Made by a program: the position numbers and the translations under genes
Part shown: positions 5,716-5,949 of the stretch, one piece after another
Layout of the letters: each line of letters starts with the position of its first letter
Position numbering within the stretch: the first letter of the stretch is position 1
The notes under the pieces: model-generated
Told to the model about the DNA's origin: nothing
Database searches by the model: none
What the model saw: only the letters and a program-made list of their open reading frames with translations
Source of the DNA: Actinomycetes bacterium
GTDB lineage: Bacteria; Actinomycetota; Actinomycetes; S36-B12; UBA5976
NCBI GenBank assembly: GCA_021784375.1
Contig: JAJXSV010000148.1
Coordinates: forward strand, 1-5,949
Length of the DNA: 5,949 nucleotides
Reading direction: 5' to 3'

Positions 5716-5949
5716 CGGCCGCGCCAGCGCTGGGCACGCTTCTCGTTGAAGGCGGCGATGCCCTCACGCGCGTCCGCCGAAGCTGCGAGCGCCTGCTGGA
5801 TCGGCATGGCGGGTCCATGCATCGCGCCCAGGGCGTCATCCACGGGCATGCCATCCGTCGCCCGCCACACTTCGAGGATCGCAGCAATGGACAACGGCGC
5901 GGACGCACATACGCGGGTGGCCAATTCATGCGCAGCCTCTGATAGGTCG
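5712..5949 (-). CDS. Enoyl-CoA hydratase/isomerase (crotonase) family protein, C-terminal part
   Basis: The last 78 residues of a crotonase-family enzyme whose 5' part lies beyond the right edge; the frame is open to the edge. Visible are the late helix AHELATRVCASAPLSIAAIL and the terminal segment with AREGIAAFNEKRAQRWRGR, the usual REG..AF.EKR..W.G ending of enoyl-CoA hydratases, which also resembles carnitine-pathway CaiD proteins. The active-site residues and oxyanion hole lie outside the window, so hydratase, isomerase or other crotonase chemistry cannot be separated. It precedes and overlaps the ligase gene by 4 nt (ATGA), so the two form one operon and may act in sequence on the same acyl-CoA. 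A link to carnitine or crotonobetaine is inference from location and terminal similarity only. Confidence 0.85.
   Translation of the reverse strand, partial: DLSEAAHELATRVCASAPLSIAAILEVWRATDGMPVDDALGAMHGPAMPIQQALAASADAREGIAAFNEKRAQRWRGR

Noticed and set aside
1..5949. tRNA, rRNA, CRISPR array, insertion sequence or phage gene
   Set aside because: No cloverleaf-like, repeat-spacer, terminal-repeat or transposase signal was found while reading; the genes are ordinary metabolic families.

Overview
The window is GC-rich and densely coding. It looks like a catabolic locus from a soil- or water-type bacterium. Actinomycetota is my best guess, because of the GC content, the fused ADP-forming acyl-CoA ligase and the CRP/GlxR-like operator sequences. 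This is inference: there is no rRNA or lineage marker here, and a high-GC proteobacterium cannot be excluded.

Layout. At the left edge, on the minus strand, is the N-terminal 155 residues of an exported family-5 (peptide/nickel-type) ABC transporter solute-binding protein (1-465). It is divergent from a TetR-family regulator (660-1253, plus). The 194-bp gap between them carries a perfect 7-3-7 inverted repeat (486-502) and a CRP-like site (573-588). Next on the plus strand are a small hot-dog thioesterase (1263-1685), a 109-bp gap with a promoter-like element, a second CRP-like site and a small hairpin, then a BKACE-family (DUF849) beta-keto acid cleavage enzyme (1795-2697) and an L-carnitine dehydrogenase-like enzyme (2690-3676). 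On the minus strand, converging on the dehydrogenase, are a full-length fused acyl-CoA synthetase (NDP-forming; 3673-5715) and the C-terminal part of a crotonase-family enoyl-CoA hydratase (5712 to the right edge). The last two overlap by 4 nt.

How the genes work together. Dehydrogenase, BKACE enzyme and thioesterase together match the known aerobic route from L-carnitine to glycine betaine. Carnitine is oxidised to 3-dehydrocarnitine. That reacts with acetyl-CoA to give betainyl-CoA and acetoacetate, and betainyl-CoA is hydrolysed to glycine betaine and CoA. The TetR protein is the obvious local regulator, and the divergent solute-binding protein may serve uptake of carnitine or a related compound. 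The ligase/hydratase pair opposite could activate and hydrate a related acid (for example crotonobetaine), but its substrate cannot be read from the sequence.

The biochemical core is a known pathway rather than a new system. The less ordinary points are the use of a family-5, non-lipoprotein binding protein next to it, the matched CRP-like sites before both plus-strand transcription units, the clean candidate TetR operator, and the fully overlapping convergent stop codons. I saw no tRNA, rRNA, CRISPR array, insertion sequence or phage gene. No gene-free stretch exceeds 200 bp.
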